Assembly: GCF_014773485.1 (NCBI RefSeq)
Contig: NZ_JACXBP010000002.1
Coordinates: 248,001 to 312,000 of the forward strand
DNA from: Erwinia aphidicola
GTDB lineage: Bacteria; Pseudomonadota; Gammaproteobacteria; Enterobacterales; Enterobacteriaceae
DNA length: 64,000 nucleotides
Reading direction: 5' to 3'
Shown here: one piece after another, positions 35,706 through 44,398 of the stretch
Position numbering within the stretch: position 1 is the stretch's first letter
How the letters are laid out: the number at the start of each line of letters is the position of its first letter
Translations under genes and position numbers: made by a program
The notes under the pieces: model-generated
What the model was told of the DNA's origin: nothing
The model's database searches: none
Seen by the model: the letters and a program-made list of their open reading frames with translations, nothing else

Positions 35706-37576
35706 ATCAGCGTCCTTTTACCCATGCGCGGTGCCCAGTAGCCGACCTCCCCACGCTGCTGGCTGTTGAGCGTCACTTCGGTGAAGGTGTTAATCGCTAC
35801 CAGCCGTGAGAAAACCCGCTCCAGCACGCTGCCGAGCAGCCACGGGCTGGCGCCGGAAAACGCCTGTTCATCCACCTCCAGCTCAACGCTGATGCCGCGG
35901 GCAAACACAATCGGTCCCGGCTCCGGCACCCGGCGGAACACCGGCTTAAGCTGGCAGTGGCGAATGCCCTCAATCTGGCGCGCCACCGGGGCATCGGCCA
36001 GATTGGCATATAACCCGAGCATCTGGCGCAGCGCAGCGGCTCCCTGGCCGTTATCGCCGTCCATCAGGCTGAGGTAGTTCATCTGCAAATGGCTGATCAG
36101 CCGCCAGGCGATTTTGCCCTCGGCCAGCGCAGCACGCGGCGCCGTTGGCCCTTTGCGCAGCGTCAGCTGGCGGATCGGCACCGAGTCCGGCATCACAAAG
36201 TTGCCCTGCTGCTGCTGCAGCAGCAGCGGCAGGTCGCGGCTGGTACAGAGCACTTCCGCGCTAAGGTGGCGCAGATCTTCATGCCACGGCGCGTGCTGTT
36301 CATCCACCAGCGAGAGAAACACTTCCGAGCCGACATAGCCGGTGCGCGTGCCGTAGCGCTGCGCATGTTCCGACAGCGTGCGCTGCTCGCGGCGCAGCGA
36401 AAAGTAGGCGCCGTAGTTACCGCCGTCGTCGCTGAAGGTGCTCCAGAACGGGCGGAACAGCTGCTCCTCGCGCTGGTTGTCGCCGCTGGCGTACAGCTTC
36501 TGCACCGAGAAGATCTCGTAATCGAGCGGGCGGATGTTGTCCACCACCAGGTGATACTCATGCACGCTGTCATTCAGCTTCTGGCGCTCTGCTACCTTCG
36601 GGAACAGGTTGATCACCGGGGTGCAGTGCAGCGCCAGGTGGCTGCGGTCAATCACCCGCTCCAGCGCCTCGCTGCTTTTATCCAGCAGCAGCACGATGTC
36701 AAACTCACGCTCCCCTTCCCCTGCGCCCTGCAGCAGCGGGCGCAGCTGGCTGATGCTGATAAACTGGAAGCGCGCCGGAAAGGCAAAATACTCCTGCAGC
36801 AGGCGGTAGCCATCAAAGTTACGCAGGTCATCCGGCAGCAGCGCCTGTTCCGGTGCGAAGCCCTCCTGCTGCACCGCGCCATCATCCAGCAGCGTGCGGC
36901 GCGTGCTGGCCGTGACGCTCTGGCAGAAACCGCCCACGTAGTGCTGCATCACCAGCTCCAGCAGCTGCTGCGCCTGCATATCCGGCCCGCTGAGAAAGAA
37001 CATCAGGCTGTCGAAGTTAAGGTGCGACAGCGTCACCGCTTCATCGCACTTCAGGCGGATACGCAGCGCGCTTACCGCCCCCAGCTGGCTCAGCCCAAGC
37101 TGGCCGAGCGGGATATTGGCCGGAATGCCGCCCAGCTCGACCTGTTTTATCTCCAGCGGCTGCAGCATCACGTCGTGGGCAGTGGTGTAGCTGCAGGTCA
37201 CGCCGCTCTGCTTGAGGATCTGGCTGTCCATCATGGTGCCGCGCGGCACGCAGAATCCGCCGCTGATATCCCCCTTGCGGCTGTCCGGGTGCAGCTCGGC
37301 GATGGCCATCGACGGCGTCGGCGCGAGATAGTTCGGCGCGATCATCTCCAGCATGCGCTGGGAGAAACGCGGAAACTCGGCATCCATCTTCAGCTGTACG
37401 CGCGAGGTGAGAAAGGCGAAGCCCTCCATCAGCCGCTCGACATAAGGGTCGGCCACTTCATCGCCGCGCATCCCCAGACGCCCGGCAACCTTGGGATAGC
37501 GCCCGGCAAACTCGGCCCCCATCTCACGCAGGTAGGCCAGTTCGCGGTTGTAGTAATCAAGCAGCTTGCTGTCCAT
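35702..37576 (-). CDS. tssF: T6SS baseplate protein TssF (VasA/ImpG)
   Basis: 624-aa wedge protein. The N-terminus (LLDYYNRELAYLREMGAEFA) and DPYVERLMEGFAFL are the family's clearest marks. It interacts with TssE, TssG and TssK. It follows tssE by 17 bp and overlaps tssG by 4 bp. Confidence 0.95.
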   Translation of the reverse strand: MDSKLLDYYNRELAYLREMGAEFAGRYPKVAGRLGMRGDEVADPYVERLMEGFAFLTSRVQLKMDAEFPRFSQRMLEMIAPNYLAPTPSMAIAELHPDSRKGDISGGFCVPRGTMMDSQILKQSGVTCSYTTAHDVMLQPLEIKQVELGGIPANIPLGQLGLSQLGAVSALRIRLKCDEAVTLSHLNFDSLMFFLSGPDMQAQQLLELVMQHYVGGFCQSVTASTRRTLLDDGAVQQEGFAPEQALLPDDLRNFDGYRLLQEYFAFPARFQFISISQLRPLLQGAGEGEREFDIVLLLDKSSEALERVIDRSHLALHCTPVINLFPKVAERQKLNDSVHEYHLVVDNIRPLDYEIFSVQKLYASGDNQREEQLFRPFWSTFSDDGGNYGAYFSLRREQRTLSEHAQRYGTRTGYVGSEVFLSLVDEQHAPWHEDLRHLSAEVLCTSRDLPLLLQQQQGNFVMPDSVPIRQLTLRKGPTAPRAALAEGKIAWRLISHLQMNYLSLMDGDNGQGAAALRQMLGLYANLADAPVARQIEGIRHCQLKPVFRRVPEPGPIVFARGISVELEVDEQAFSGASPWLLGSVLERVFSRLVAINTFTEVTLNSQQRGEVGYWAPRMGKRTLI

Positions 37577-37593
37577 GACAATGACCTTCTTTA

Positions 37594-38160
37594 TTAACCG
37601 ATATCTTTCAGTTCAAAGTGACCGTTTTCCAGATCCACATCGGTACGAAACAGGAATTCAAGCGGGTACGGCACGCACCACAGGCGGCCCTTAATCTCTA
37701 TCGACAGCACGTTGTGCAGGTCGAGCGATCCGGTTTCGGAGACGCAGCGCACCTGCAGGCCGCCCGGCAGAATGCGCGGCTCAAAGTTGAGGATCGCCGC
37801 CGTCAGCTTGCGCTGGATATCCAGCCACTCAATGTCCGACATGCGCTGCCCGGCCAGCGGCGCGATACCAAAGTTCAGCGTGGAGCGTTTAACCTGCGGA
37901 AAGGGGTGCAGGTCCTGCTGGGCTTCGTTGTTGATGGTGTTAAACAGCCACTGCAGGTCGCGCAGTACGTTACGGCGCAGCGAGCTGTGGGAGATCAACG
38001 TGTGGTAAGCCGCCTCCTGCTGCTTATCGGGCGCGTTATCGGTCAGGCGGTCGAGCAGCGAGGCCTGCATTTTGTCGCGCGCGCTTAAGCTTTCCTGCTG
38101 GCGCCGCTGGCGATAGCCGCCGTGCAGCAGGTCGTGCCCGTCTCCGCTGTGCTGGCTCAT
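37594..38160 (-). CDS. tssE: T6SS gp25-like baseplate protein TssE
   Basis: 188-aa lysozyme-like gp25 homologue that nucleates sheath polymerisation. It contains SLLDRLTDNAP, a VLRDLQWLFNT segment and the gp25 core RKLTAAILNFEPRILPGGL with the conserved EPR. ATGA overlap with the preceding tagJ ties their translation. It lacks catalytic activity in the family. Confidence 0.93.
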   Translation of the reverse strand: MSQHSGDGHDLLHGGYRQRRQQESLSARDKMQASLLDRLTDNAPDKQQEAAYHTLISHSSLRRNVLRDLQWLFNTINNEAQQDLHPFPQVKRSTLNFGIAPLAGQRMSDIEWLDIQRKLTAAILNFEPRILPGGLQVRCVSETGSLDLHNVLSIEIKGRLWCVPYPLEFLFRTDVDLENGHFELKDIG

Positions 38161-38984
38161 GATGCAGACTCCGCAGTGGCGAAGGTCAGCGTCTCCAGGT
38201 TCAGCAGCGGAAAGTCATCCTGCGCGCTGAGCCAGCTTTTTTGGCCGTGGCCGCTGAACTGCTGCTCATCGGCGCTCAGGGGCCGCCATTCGGTCAGCGA
38301 TCCCAGCCGGTAACGGTCGTCGTCGTCCTGCGCCAGCGGGTAGCGCGCCGGGATCTGGCACACCTGTTCGCTGCCGTCGATCAGCCGTACCAGCGTGTGG
38401 CGCCACACCAGGTCGGTGACGCTGGCCGGGGGCTGGAAACGCAGTTCGCTGATGGCGCTGAACGGCAGCCAGCTGTACTCACCGTTAACGATCAGCTCGC
38501 ACAGCGGCCCGAGGCGACCATCGCCATCAATCAGCCAGTCAAAAGCGTGCGCCTGCTCCTCACCCTGGCGCTGCAGCTGGCCGGGATTAAGCGCGGCAGC
38601 GTCAAAGGCGGCGGCACGCAGCGCCTGGGCCTGCGCGTGGTCGCCACGATGGTCGGCCCTGAGCGCCTGTAACAGCTGTTCTGCCCAGCTCCAGCTGTCG
38701 CCCGGCATACGTGGGGCATCCTCGCCGCTGAACACCCGCGCCCGCTTCAGCTCACCGCCGATCGCCTGCTCCAGCAGCGTGACCGTCGGCTGCGCCTGCG
38801 GCTTCAGCGCCCGCCAGCTTTTCAGCTGGGTCAGCGCCCGGCTCCAGTTCCCCATCAGGCACAGCAGCTGGACGAAGCTGGCGCGCAGGTCAGCATCGGC
38901 GGGCTTCTGCTTGATCTGGCCTTCCACCTGCGCCAGCGTGTCATTCAGGGACTGTCCGGCCATCAGTTGTTGTAGAGAGTGCAT
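38157..38984 (-). CDS. tagJ: T6SS accessory protein TagJ / ImpE family
   Basis: 275-aa cytoplasmic protein (SciE/ImpE type). The tetratricopeptide-like N-terminus (MAGQSLNDTLAQVEGQIK, then ADLRASFVQLLCLMGNW) and C-terminal LTEWRPL are typical. TagJ binds TssB and helps ClpV recognise the sheath in systems with this subtype. It overlaps tssE by 4 bp. The family match is by general pattern. Confidence 0.85.
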   Translation of the reverse strand: MHSLQQLMAGQSLNDTLAQVEGQIKQKPADADLRASFVQLLCLMGNWSRALTQLKSWRALKPQAQPTVTLLEQAIGGELKRARVFSGEDAPRMPGDSWSWAEQLLQALRADHRGDHAQAQALRAAAFDAAALNPGQLQRQGEEQAHAFDWLIDGDGRLGPLCELIVNGEYSWLPFSAISELRFQPPASVTDLVWRHTLVRLIDGSEQVCQIPARYPLAQDDDDRYRLGSLTEWRPLSADEQQFSGHGQKSWLSAQDDFPLLNLETLTFATAESAS

Positions 38985-38993
38985 GATCTTTCC

Positions 38994-39989
38994 TTAATGA
39001 AGCGTGCTGAATGCCCCGGCGGCCGGGTCCTGCAGCTGCGGATGCAGCGCGTCCACCAGTTTGATGGTCAGGTCGGTGCTGTTACTCAGGTACGGTGACC
39101 ACAGATTGCGTATCTCATTCAGGCGCTTTTGCAGCAGCGCTTTATCCGCCGCGTCCTGCGCGCTGATCTGGACTACCAGCTCGCCGCGGGCCTGAAAACC
39201 GTTCAGCTCCGGCGCGTAGGGCACCACCATCCAGCTGCCGGGCTGTTTCTCATCGCTCAGCACCATGCGCTGGTTGTTGACCGTCAGTATCTGCAGCGCG
39301 TGGGCTGGCGCTCTGTTATTCAGGCCAGCCACCGGGAAGCCCTGCAGGAAGCTCATGCGCTGGCTTTTGCTGGCGCCGTGCCCGACGAGGGTGATCTGCC
39401 CCGATCCGCTTAGCCAGCCATCAGCACCGCAGCTGACGCCACCTTTGGCCGGAACGAACAGTGCGCTGGTCTGACTGCCGCCGCGCCACCAGGTGCGGAA
39501 GTGGCAGCCGTCCATCAGGCTGAACTGCATCCACGGCGTGGTATCGGCGGGTGGGGAGAGATCTTCTGCCGCTGGCGCCGTGGGCGCCACTTCGGCCGGC
39601 GGTGTCGCCGCAGCCACGGCAGGTGCTGCGGGCGCCTCCGGCGTCACCACGGGAACCCACTCCTGCGCTTTGCTGGCGCTGCCCTGCGCCAGTTTGGCTC
39701 CGGCGCTATCGTTCATCTGCCAGTGGATCTGGCTGAGCGAAGCGCACTGGCTCTGTAATAGGCTGGCGACGCGCGGCAGGAAATCATCCAGCAGCGCCGG
39801 ATCTTTCTTGCCGTTGGCGACGATGCGCAGCGGCAGTTCGCGCGCGCACCAGCTTTGCGGACTGTTGCTTTTAACGTTGTCGATCCAGATATCCAGTTTG
39901 AGCGAGCGGGACTGCACAATCTGATAGTCCTGCGCCCAGGCGCTGGACGCGAGCAGGAGTGAGAGAGCACCTGACAGCCAATATTTCAT
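38994..39989 (-). CDS. T6SS-associated periplasmic protein of unknown function
   Basis: A 331-aa protein with a signal peptide (MKYWLSGALSLLLASSAWA before QDYQIVQS). The mature part has an N-terminal domain with paired cysteines (NSPQSWCARELPLR and LQSQCASLSQ), an Ala/Pro-rich linker near 115-150, then a domain with two further cysteines (MDGCHFRTWW, GGVSCGADGW). The start at 39989 gives a normal signal peptide and follows AGGAAATGG at good spacing; the TTG at 40010 would add seven residues. I do not recognise a named family. Its place after pppA suggests a periplasmic partner of the PpkA sensor domain, which is speculative. Confidence 0.65.
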   Translation of the reverse strand: MKYWLSGALSLLLASSAWAQDYQIVQSRSLKLDIWIDNVKSNSPQSWCARELPLRIVANGKKDPALLDDFLPRVASLLQSQCASLSQIHWQMNDSAGAKLAQGSASKAQEWVPVVTPEAPAAPAVAAATPPAEVAPTAPAAEDLSPPADTTPWMQFSLMDGCHFRTWWRGGSQTSALFVPAKGGVSCGADGWLSGSGQITLVGHGASKSQRMSFLQGFPVAGLNNRAPAHALQILTVNNQRMVLSDEKQPGSWMVVPYAPELNGFQARGELVVQISAQDAADKALLQKRLNEIRNLWSPYLSNSTDLTIKLVDALHPQLQDPAAGAFSTLH

Positions 39990-40006
39990 AACATCCATTT
40001 CCTGTT

Positions 40007-40804
40007 TCAATCACGCAGCGGAATAAACTGCGCCGCTTCCGACAGCGAGTGCAGCAGCGTTGTGTCCTGCGGCTCCCCGACCCAGACGGCCACGGCGCTG
40101 TAGTTATCCTGGCTGCCCTCCGACTGTTGTTCGTTTTTCTTAATCATCTGCTGCATCAGCGTCAGCCACTCGTCCGGCGTGTTGACCATATGCAGTGACT
40201 GCTGCATATGGTGCTGGGAAACGCCGTGCCAGAAGCCGTCGGTACACAGCAGAAACGCGTCGCCATCTTCAATCGGCACCACGTCGCTGTAGCTGGCATC
40301 GCGATCTTCATCGCCCATGCCGAGGGCAAAATAGAGCAGGTTGCCGTTGATCCCTTCGGTCTGATGCCCGGCATCCTTCATCTGCTGCACCAGGCTGTGA
40401 TCGGTGGTGACGTGGTAGAGATAACCGCGGCGGAACAGATACAGGCGGCTGTCCCCGGCGTGCGCCCAGTAAGCCAGCTGGTAGTCGCGGTCGATAAACA
40501 GGCTGACCAGCGTGGTGCCCATGCGGTGATAGTCCGGTTCGCTTTTCTGCTGCTGGCGGATAGCGCCGTTGGCACCGTTGACGTACTCGCGGATCAGCTG
40601 GGCATTCAGATGCTGCTGCCCGTCAAAGCGCTGCATAATGGTGTTACGCGCCACGCTGGCGGCGATATCGCCCCCCGGCAGGCCCGCAACGCCATCGCAC
40701 ACCACAAAGCAGGCCGAGCGCTCACCGACGATCTCGCCGATCTGATCCTGATTGCTGGCGCGTTCACCCTGGTTCGACATTGAGGCAATGGTGATATTCA
40801 TCAT
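40007..40804 (-). CDS. pppA: T6SS PP2C-type Ser/Thr phosphatase (PppA)
   Basis: 265-aa PPM-family phosphatase. Metal-binding motifs are SNQDQIG near the N-terminus, VVCDGVAGLPGGD, LLCTDGFW and QDNYSAVAVW. It dephosphorylates Fha, opposing PpkA. Its ATG overlaps the fha stop (40801-40804). No membrane segment. Confidence 0.92.
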   Translation of the reverse strand: MMNITIASMSNQGERASNQDQIGEIVGERSACFVVCDGVAGLPGGDIAASVARNTIMQRFDGQQHLNAQLIREYVNGANGAIRQQQKSEPDYHRMGTTLVSLFIDRDYQLAYWAHAGDSRLYLFRRGYLYHVTTDHSLVQQMKDAGHQTEGINGNLLYFALGMGDEDRDASYSDVVPIEDGDAFLLCTDGFWHGVSQHHMQQSLHMVNTPDEWLTLMQQMIKKNEQQSEGSQDNYSAVAVWVGEPQDTTLLHSLSEAAQFIPLRD

Positions 40805-42675
40805 TCTTCCGATCTGATCTGAGAGTCTTTGTACTGGTTCACTTCCATGTCGTAGGCGTGGAGGAAGGCTTCGCCAAACAGCGTGTGGAAGTCGTCTTCT
40901 ATCTCACCGGCGGTTTCGCCATAGCGTTTGGTGAAGTGATCCCACAGCGCGGCCTTGCGGCTGCTGGGCAGTGACAGGCGCGAGGTGGCTCCCTCTGCCC
41001 GCGCTTCTTCTTCCAGCTGCTGCGGGTTGAACGACTGCAGCATGGAGGCGATCAGCGCGCGGATCCCGGCGATCATCCCCAGCTGGTGCGCCTGCAGATC
41101 CACCAGCGCATCGCGCACCGACTGCTTCGGCGGCATAAAACCGGGCATGCGGCTGCCAAACATCTGCATCAGCACCGACTTACCGGAAGGCAGCAGCTTG
41201 AACGGGTTGTTGGCCTCGTCGAGGATCACCGTCATCTCCGCTTTCACCCCGCGCTTAAGGATCGAACGCGACGACAGCAGCGCCACGGTGCCCTGTGAAA
41301 ACATGCTCAGCATCTGCCCCAGCTCCTGGATGGAGTCGTGGTCAAAACGCGGCGTCGGCTGCAGGTCCTGCAAACCCATGCCGCCGATCAGCGCGTTGAG
41401 CAGCTCGCCATCCAGCGTTTCACCGCCCGCTGCGGCGCTGCTCTGCTGGCTGCTGTTGGCGACCGGGTCAATGCGCAGGCGGCCTTTTGGCACCGGGGCG
41501 TTCTGGCGCACCATCGCCTGCGGGGTCGGCAGCGTAATGCCGCTGTAGTCCGGCGGCGGCGGTGCGGGTGCGGCATCGACAGGCTCATCAAACAGCGGCG
41601 AGCTGGCAAACCCGGCGTTGTCAGGCTGCTGGCTGGCGTCAGCGCCAAACAGCGAGAAGTCGCTGTCGAGCGGCGGCAGCGGGTCGTCGGCTGGCGCGCT
41701 TTGCGCGTCGCTCGCTTCGGGCTGGGCGGCGGCGTCAGGCTGCACGTGCGGCGGCGGCGGCGGCGTAATTATCGGCGCGCTCTGCTGGCCAGGCTCCTCA
41801 TCCAGCGGCGCCAGCGGCACGGCGCTACCCATCATCAGGCCCAGCGGGTCGTCGCTGTTAACCTGCGCCGGGCTGCTGCCGGCGCCAAACAGTGCCAGCG
41901 GGTCCTGCTCATCCTGCGGCTTGCTGTCCGGCAGCGGGCTTTTAGCACCGGGCTGCTGGAACAGCGTGCTCGGGGTGCTGTCATCGAAGATGCTTTCCTG
42001 CTTGAACAGCGGGTCAGGCTCGAACAGGCTCTCCGGCGTCTGCTGGCGGCGATCGAAGTTGAGCGGCTCGCTGCCCTGCCCCAGCTGCGCCAGCGGGTCG
42101 GCCGGGTTTCGCTCTGCGGCAGCGGGCGCGGTGAGCGGGTTGGCATAGCTCTCTGCACTTTTATTCTGCCGGCGGCTGGAGAGGTTGTCGGAGATGGAGA
42201 ACTCCTGCGCCAGGCTGTCCCAGATCTCGCTGGGAATGGCGGCAGTCTGCGCGGCCTGTTTTGCCAGCGGGGCAGCAGCAGGCGCCGCAGCGGCAGCTGC
42301 ACTTTGCGGGCGCGCAGCCGTCGGGGCCACCGTCGGCTGCACCAGCGGGCGTGCTACCTCGCCCAGCTCGCTGACCTGCAGGCGATAGTCATCAATGCCC
42401 AGCACATCGCCATCCTGCAGCTCCACCTGACGGCCGCGCTCCAGCGGGATATCGTTGAGCAGCACGCGCGTCACGTTGCCACGGTTGGTGATACGGCACT
42501 CACCGTCGGCGCTGATGTGCACAATCGCCTGCAGCCGTGAAATGGTGCGATCGTCGTCCGGCAGCACCAGGTTATTGTCAACGCCACGGCCAATCGTGCC
42601 GCCGGGTGGCAAGAAATCGCAGCTGCTCTGCGGCGGCTGATGACCCTGTTTGGTGGTTATAATCGTAAATCGCAT
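40801..42675 (-). CDS. fha: T6SS forkhead-associated protein TagH (Fha)
   Basis: 624-aa scaffold. The FHA domain (about 20-95) has GTIGRGVDNNLVLPD and TISRLQA, which binds phosphothreonine. A long Ala/Pro/Asp-rich disordered region (about 120-410) follows. The C-terminal 200 residues form the T6SS-specific TagH/ImpI domain (PKQSVRDALVDLQAHQLGM, LSLPSSRKAALWDHFTKR). Start 42675 (MRFTIITTKQGHQ) has AGGAACATCTT before it, while the longer frame from 42711 does not. It opens the fha-to-immunity gene block. Substrate of PpkA and PppA by family knowledge. Confidence 0.9.
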   Translation of the reverse strand: MRFTIITTKQGHQPPQSSCDFLPPGGTIGRGVDNNLVLPDDDRTISRLQAIVHISADGECRITNRGNVTRVLLNDIPLERGRQVELQDGDVLGIDDYRLQVSELGEVARPLVQPTVAPTAARPQSAAAAAAPAAAPLAKQAAQTAAIPSEIWDSLAQEFSISDNLSSRRQNKSAESYANPLTAPAAAERNPADPLAQLGQGSEPLNFDRRQQTPESLFEPDPLFKQESIFDDSTPSTLFQQPGAKSPLPDSKPQDEQDPLALFGAGSSPAQVNSDDPLGLMMGSAVPLAPLDEEPGQQSAPIITPPPPPHVQPDAAAQPEASDAQSAPADDPLPPLDSDFSLFGADASQQPDNAGFASSPLFDEPVDAAPAPPPPDYSGITLPTPQAMVRQNAPVPKGRLRIDPVANSSQQSSAAAGGETLDGELLNALIGGMGLQDLQPTPRFDHDSIQELGQMLSMFSQGTVALLSSRSILKRGVKAEMTVILDEANNPFKLLPSGKSVLMQMFGSRMPGFMPPKQSVRDALVDLQAHQLGMIAGIRALIASMLQSFNPQQLEEEARAEGATSRLSLPSSRKAALWDHFTKRYGETAGEIEDDFHTLFGEAFLHAYDMEVNQYKDSQIRSEE

Positions 42676-43106
42676 AAGATGTTCCTGCTCAGGTGTGTTC
42701 GGCATCTGCACTGCGCCCGTCTCGGCAGGGAAACTAAAACGGGCGAAATTCAGGTAGCGGTAGGCGCGGGGAAATCAGTTTTTGAGAATGTTATCTAGCT
42801 GCTTAATGCGTTTCATGCGGGTCACATCCGGCTGTAGTTGGCTGACGAACATTTTTAAGCGGGAGTAGCGGCATTAATAACGCCGCACTTAATCAATAAT
42901 AAAAAATATTTTTCTTTCCTGTCTGACAGCTTAATTACCTGTTATAGCCGCTGAAGCGAACGATCAGGCTTTTCCTATAAAGTTTAATAACCAGCAGGCT
43001 TTGCCGCTATGAATAACGCAGGAACCATAATCGTGAGAGTGTCTTTCTGAAGTTTTTTTTTGCCGGGCAGCCATAAATCGCATTATGGCTGCCCGGATTG
43101 GATTGA
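42676..43106. other. Gap between fha and the lprI-like gene
   Basis: 431 bp without a supported gene. It must hold the promoter for the fha-to-rhs block. It is AT-rich in its middle (42870-42930, with AATAATAAAAAATATTTTTC). I see no CRISPR, IS end or tRNA. A hairpin at 43063-43096 is listed separately. Confidence 0.6.
43063..43096. terminator. Perfect 14-bp hairpin past the lprI-like gene
   Basis: CCGGGCAGCCATAA (43063-43076) and TTATGGCTGCCCGG (43083-43096) pair perfectly across 6 nt, 10 bp beyond the stop codon at 43107. On the minus strand it is followed by A bases rather than U; the T-run lies on the plus side (43053-43061). Confidence 0.6.
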
Positions 43107-43505
43107 TTAGTAAGGCATCTCACCAAACTGGGCGATGCGCTGTTTATTCATTCTGATGATACAGTTGTTAGCTGCGGTTTTGTTTGCAGAGCTGCCCTCT
43201 TCGGCGACCAAGGACTCCATTTTGCATTGATTCTCTCTAAATTTTACCCATGCGCGCTGTCCATCCAGTAAAGCCAACTGCAGGGGCTTTTCATAGCTTG
43301 CGTCATTACTGTATGCAGCGGTGATTTTTTTCTTTGCTTCGCCATACGCTTTATTAAGCGCTACCTCTGACTCGTCTTTATTCTTCTGGACACAATCATA
43401 AACACCACCCGTTGAATCCATCTTAGAACAATCCTGCTCTGCCAGCGCCGCAAAGCTGGAAAATGATAATGACAACAGGGCGACAGATAATAACTTCTTA
43501 TTCAT
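43107..43505 (-). CDS. Periplasmic LprI/DUF1311 lysozyme-inhibitor-like protein; putative immunity
   Basis: 132-aa exported protein. The signal peptide MNKKLLSVALLSLSFSSFAA ends before LAEQDC. The body matches the DUF1311/LprI pattern: a C-x-(13)-C pair near the front (DCSKMDSTGGVYDC), repeated LNKAYGEAKK, an aromatic QRAWVKFRENQC, and a last cysteine in NNCIIRM. LprI of Mycobacterium inhibits lysozyme. It starts 11 bp after the stop of a muramidase-like gene, so an immunity role against that enzyme in the periplasm is likely. Start 43505 follows AAAGGATTGTTT. Confidence 0.85.
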   Translation of the reverse strand: MNKKLLSVALLSLSFSSFAALAEQDCSKMDSTGGVYDCVQKNKDESEVALNKAYGEAKKKITAAYSNDASYEKPLQLALLDGQRAWVKFRENQCKMESLVAEEGSSANKTAANNCIIRMNKQRIAQFGEMPY

Positions 43506-43516
43506 AAACAATCCTT

Positions 43517-44398
43517 TCAGCGATTTCTTTTCAAAAAACCTACGCGATTTCGTCCACCCTCATACTGCGATAATTCAGGTGTGGTTTCAATGTAGTTAAT
43601 GAGTGTATCGATATCATTAGACATACATTTCTTCATGGTATTTTCACTTTTGAAGCCCTGATAAACGAAATCCACGGTCAGGGCTCGCACGGCGGGCTTG
43701 AGGTTTTCCCAAGTCGGTCTTTGCGGGATATTCGCCGTACGTAAATCATAAAAATGGTGGGCCGTCTCAACATAACGTGGATAGATCAGTTCGAAAAGGC
43801 GGACTTGCATTTGATGAGTGATAGTTCCAATTGCGGCACGATTGTCCCTGACAAATGCTTTAGCAGCGGCCCCGCTCTTGCCATGCGACTTCGCTATCTG
43901 CTGAGCCTGAGCCAGTGGCACGCCCGCCTGCGTCAGGTCGCTGATAATGCTCGACTCTGAACGCATCTTCATGTCATAACCTCGCCCAATAGTGACTCCG
44001 GAATCATCGCTTGGACAGTGAATATGGCGGCTGAAGTTGTTTCGGCTGGGGTTATCGCCCCCCTCCGCATCGAATGTCACCTGCCCGGCACTGACGGTCA
44101 GCGTCCCTGAGGTGGCGGGCGTGTTAGCCGGTGGCGTTGAGCGCGCAGGCGGTGCGACACGCCCCGGTGCGTTACCCCGAATCAGATAACTGTAACTTTT
44201 ACCATTTGCATCAATCACCCCATCCGGCCGGGCCATAAAACGCGACTGAAAGTCTTTAATCGCTTGAATGGTTTTCGGGCCAATGCGGCCATCATCTCGG
44301 ATCTGCGGGAAGCCATTGCGCTGAAGCAGCTGCTGAACTTGTTTAACGTCGCCGAAATGGTTTTTACCACCCTGGCCGACTGAAGCCATAATAGCCAT
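43517..44398 (-). CDS. Peptidoglycan-binding, pesticin/T4-lysozyme-like muramidase; putative T6SS effector
   Basis: 293-aa protein without a signal peptide. Residues 15-57 form a PG_binding_1 domain (VQQLLQRNGFPQIRDDGRIG, then KTIQAIKDFQ), followed by a Pro/Thr-rich linker (78-100). The C-terminal domain from about 105 looks like the pesticin lysozyme domain: E112 in FDAEGG, T136 and D142 in GVTIGRGYDMK. E-to-T spacing of 24 and T-to-D spacing of 6 fit the reported pesticin catalytic residues (E178, T201, D207). It lies 408 bp downstream of hcp and directly before an LprI-type gene. No signal peptide plus a wall-degrading domain fits delivery by T6SS. GAGGAGAGTAA lies before the ATG. Confidence 0.85.
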   Translation of the reverse strand: MAIMASVGQGGKNHFGDVKQVQQLLQRNGFPQIRDDGRIGPKTIQAIKDFQSRFMARPDGVIDANGKSYSYLIRGNAPGRVAPPARSTPPANTPATSGTLTVSAGQVTFDAEGGDNPSRNNFSRHIHCPSDDSGVTIGRGYDMKMRSESSIISDLTQAGVPLAQAQQIAKSHGKSGAAAKAFVRDNRAAIGTITHQMQVRLFELIYPRYVETAHHFYDLRTANIPQRPTWENLKPAVRALTVDFVYQGFKSENTMKKCMSNDIDTLINYIETTPELSQYEGGRNRVGFLKRNR

